A DNA stretch of 8,026 bases from Betaproteobacteria bacterium. GTDB lineage: Bacteria > Pseudomonadota > Gammaproteobacteria > Burkholderiales > SG8-39. Below are positions 6,773-8,026 of this stretch, one piece after another. The position numbers were made by a program, and so were the translations under genes. Position 1 is the stretch's first letter; every line of letters starts with the position of its first letter. The notes beneath the pieces were generated by a model. That model ran no database searches. It saw only the letters and a list, made by a program, of their open reading frames with translations, and was not told the origin of the DNA. The stretch spans positions 1-8,026 of the forward strand of contig JAOUFA010000158.1 of the NCBI GenBank assembly GCA_029858545.1. Direction: 5' to 3'.

Positions 6773-6798
6773 ACCTGAACGAACCCGCTGTCGGCGCA

Positions 6799-8026
6799 TC
6801 ACCCCTCCGCCGCCAGCACCCGGTTCTTCCCGCTGCGTTTCGCCTCGTACAGCTTCGCGTCGGCGCGTGCCATGACGTCGGCCTGCGTCTCGCCGCTGCG
6901 CCGCTCGGCGACGCCCGCGCTGAACGTGATCAGCAGCCGCTCGTTCTCGTGCAGGAAGAACTTGCGCGTAAGCTGGCGTTGCAGGCGCGTCATCGCGGCA
7001 ACGCCCTCGCCTAGCGCGGTTTCGGGCAGCAGGATCACGAATTCCTCGCCGCCGTAGCGCGCGACGCTGTCGCTCGGCCGCAGGCTCTCGCGCACGATCG
7101 CGGCCAGATGCTGCAGCGCGCGGTCGCCGGCAAGATGCCCGTGGGTGTCGTTGAGCTTCTTGAAGTTGTCGATGTCGAGCAACCCGATGCACATCGCACG
7201 ACCGCTGCGATCGCCGCGCGAGGCCTCGGCGTCGAAGGCGTCGGTGAAGCCGCGCCGGTTGAGCACGCCGGTGAGCGGGTCCTGGCGCACCTTGTCCGAT
7301 ACCTCGATCAGCTCGCCCTCGAGCTCGCGCACGCGCGCCTCGTGGCGCGCCGCGCGTTCGCGCGCATCGTTGAGTTCATCGCGTACCCGCCCCATCTGCT
7401 CGCGCATGCCGCGTGCGTCCTCGAGCATGCTGCCGACCGCATCGGAGAGTTCGGCGATGTCGGCCGCGCCGCGCACGCGCGCCGCGTAGCCCTCGAGCCG
7501 CTTCTCGAATCCGCCGGTGCTGGACGCGGTGCTGCCCAGCTGGTCGAGAAAGACCCCGAGCATCTCGCGCAACGCGGCGCTCGCCTGCTCCAGTTCCCGG
7601 CGCATCGCGCGCTGGCGCGAGACGACCTCGCGCAACGAGCATTCCGCGTCGGCGAGCGTCGCCGCGTCGAGCGGCGCCGAGAGCACCCCGCGCAGGCGCT
7701 CGACCTGTCCGCGTACCCAGCCGCCCTCGGGCACCAGCGCCTCGATGTTGTCGACCATGATACGCACCAGCGAGAACAGCCCCGGCGCCAGACTCTCGCC
7801 CTCGCCCGAGCGCTCGGCGATGCGCGCCGCCAACGCGCGCAACTTCGGTCGCTGCTCGGCGATCTGAGCGACGCTTGACGCGCTGCGCAGCCGCTCGCGC
7901 AACGCGGCGAATTCGGACGCCAGCTCCGCGGCATCCGCGGGGATTCTCGTCGCCACGGCGGCCAGGATATCGTCGAGCGTCTCGCGCAACAGCGCGAGCG
8001 CACCCGCTTCGCCGACCGGCGCGGCG
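6799..8026 (-). CDS. Diguanylate cyclase with coiled-coil N-terminal region (5' end beyond window)
   Basis: Makes c-di-GMP from two GTP. In the visible part (409 codons) a long helical, coiled-coil-rich region precedes the GGDEF domain. Its conserved stretches (LFSLVRIMVDNIEALVPEGG, RARVRELEGELIEVSDKVR-like heptads) resemble a GGDEF subfamily common in betaproteobacteria. The GGDEF domain starts at RQDPLTGVLNRRGF and has metal-binding aspartates in LLDIDNFKKLND, active-site GGEEF (7039-7053) and an RxxD inhibitory site (RPSD, five residues before GGEEF). It ends near KRSGKNRVLAAEG. It therefore looks active and product-inhibited. A TTG at 7989 is an in-frame codon, but the frame stays open to the right edge (AAPVGEAGALALL precedes it). 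From the subfamily I infer that the true start and an N-terminal segment lie outside. No membrane segment is visible. It is convergent with the response regulator gene, hence a separate transcription unit. Confidence 0.93.
   Translation of the reverse strand, partial: AAPVGEAGALALLRETLDDILAAVATRIPADAAELASEFAALRERLRSASSVAQIAEQRPKLRALAARIAERSGEGESLAPGLFSLVRIMVDNIEALVPEGGWVRGQVERLRGVLSAPLDAATLADAECSLREVVSRQRAMRRELEQASAALREMLGVFLDQLGSTASSTGGFEKRLEGYAARVRGAADIAELSDAVGSMLEDARGMREQMGRVRDELNDARERAARHEARVRELEGELIEVSDKVRQDPLTGVLNRRGFTDAFDAEASRGDRSGRAMCIGLLDIDNFKKLNDTHGHLAGDRALQHLAAIVRESLRPSDSVARYGGEEFVILLPETALGEGVAAMTRLQRQLTRKFFLHENERLLITFSAGVAERRSGETQADVMARADAKLYEAKRSGKNRVLAAEG

Larger units (their letters stand above)
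6648..6798. other. Intergenic region between convergent genes
   Basis: This 151-base spacer has no supported gene. Besides the two candidate terminators it holds a perfect inverted repeat GGTTTT (6717-6722) / AAAACC (6738-6743) with a 15-base loop, and a weak AGAGA/TCTCT stem (6651-6655 / 6664-6668). The clustered hairpins fit transcription ending from both sides. Confidence 0.5.

Noticed and set aside
7987..7989. TTG as the start of the diguanylate cyclase
   Set aside because: The frame continues open to the window edge and no good ribosome binding site precedes the TTG. Members of the same subfamily carry more N-terminal sequence, so the gene is treated as truncated by the window.
1..8026. 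Search by eye for tRNA, rRNA, CRISPR arrays, insertion sequence ends, toxin-antitoxin or phage genes
   Set aside because: Nothing resembling these was seen; almost all the sequence is explained by six signalling genes and two short intergenic regions.

Overview
The window comes from a strongly GC-rich proteobacterium, most likely a betaproteobacterium. This is inferred from the chemotaxis protein types, the diguanylate cyclase subfamily at the right edge and the G/C-ending codons; no marker gene fixes the taxonomy. All six genes are signal-transduction genes. I see no RNA gene, transposon, prophage or CRISPR array.

Positions 1-4220, minus strand: a compact chemotaxis cassette in the transcription order cheY, cheA, cheW, mcp, with gaps of 39, 58 and 29 bases and a plausible ribosome binding site before each gene. 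The receptor runs off the left edge, so its signalling tip and any cheR, cheB or cheD beyond it cannot be seen. CheY, CheA and CheW keep the catalytic or structural motifs I could check.

Positions 4221-4473: a 253-base divergent intergenic region. It probably carries promoters for the che cassette (leftward) and for a two-component system (rightward). It holds a 10-base direct repeat and two near-palindromes.

Positions 4474-6647, plus strand: a soluble histidine kinase (REC-PAS-HisKA_3-HATPase) translationally coupled, through a TTGA stop/start overlap, to a NarL/LuxR-type response regulator. Positions 6648-6798 separate convergent genes and hold hairpins that may be terminators. Positions 6799-8026, minus strand: the C-terminal part of a coiled-coil diguanylate cyclase with an intact GGEEF active site and an RxxD inhibitory site. 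Its N-terminus lies beyond the right edge.

Taken together: a receptor-CheW-CheA-CheY array, a kinase that can receive phosphate on its own N-terminal receiver, a DNA-binding output regulator and a c-di-GMP synthase. A link between chemosensory signalling, transcription and c-di-GMP is an attractive reading, but it rests on proximity and domain content only. Each gene belongs to a known family, and I found no clear evidence of an undescribed system. The least ordinary points are the receiver-headed kinase next to cheA, the basic insertion inside the CheA P2 domain, and the repeats in the divergent regulatory region.
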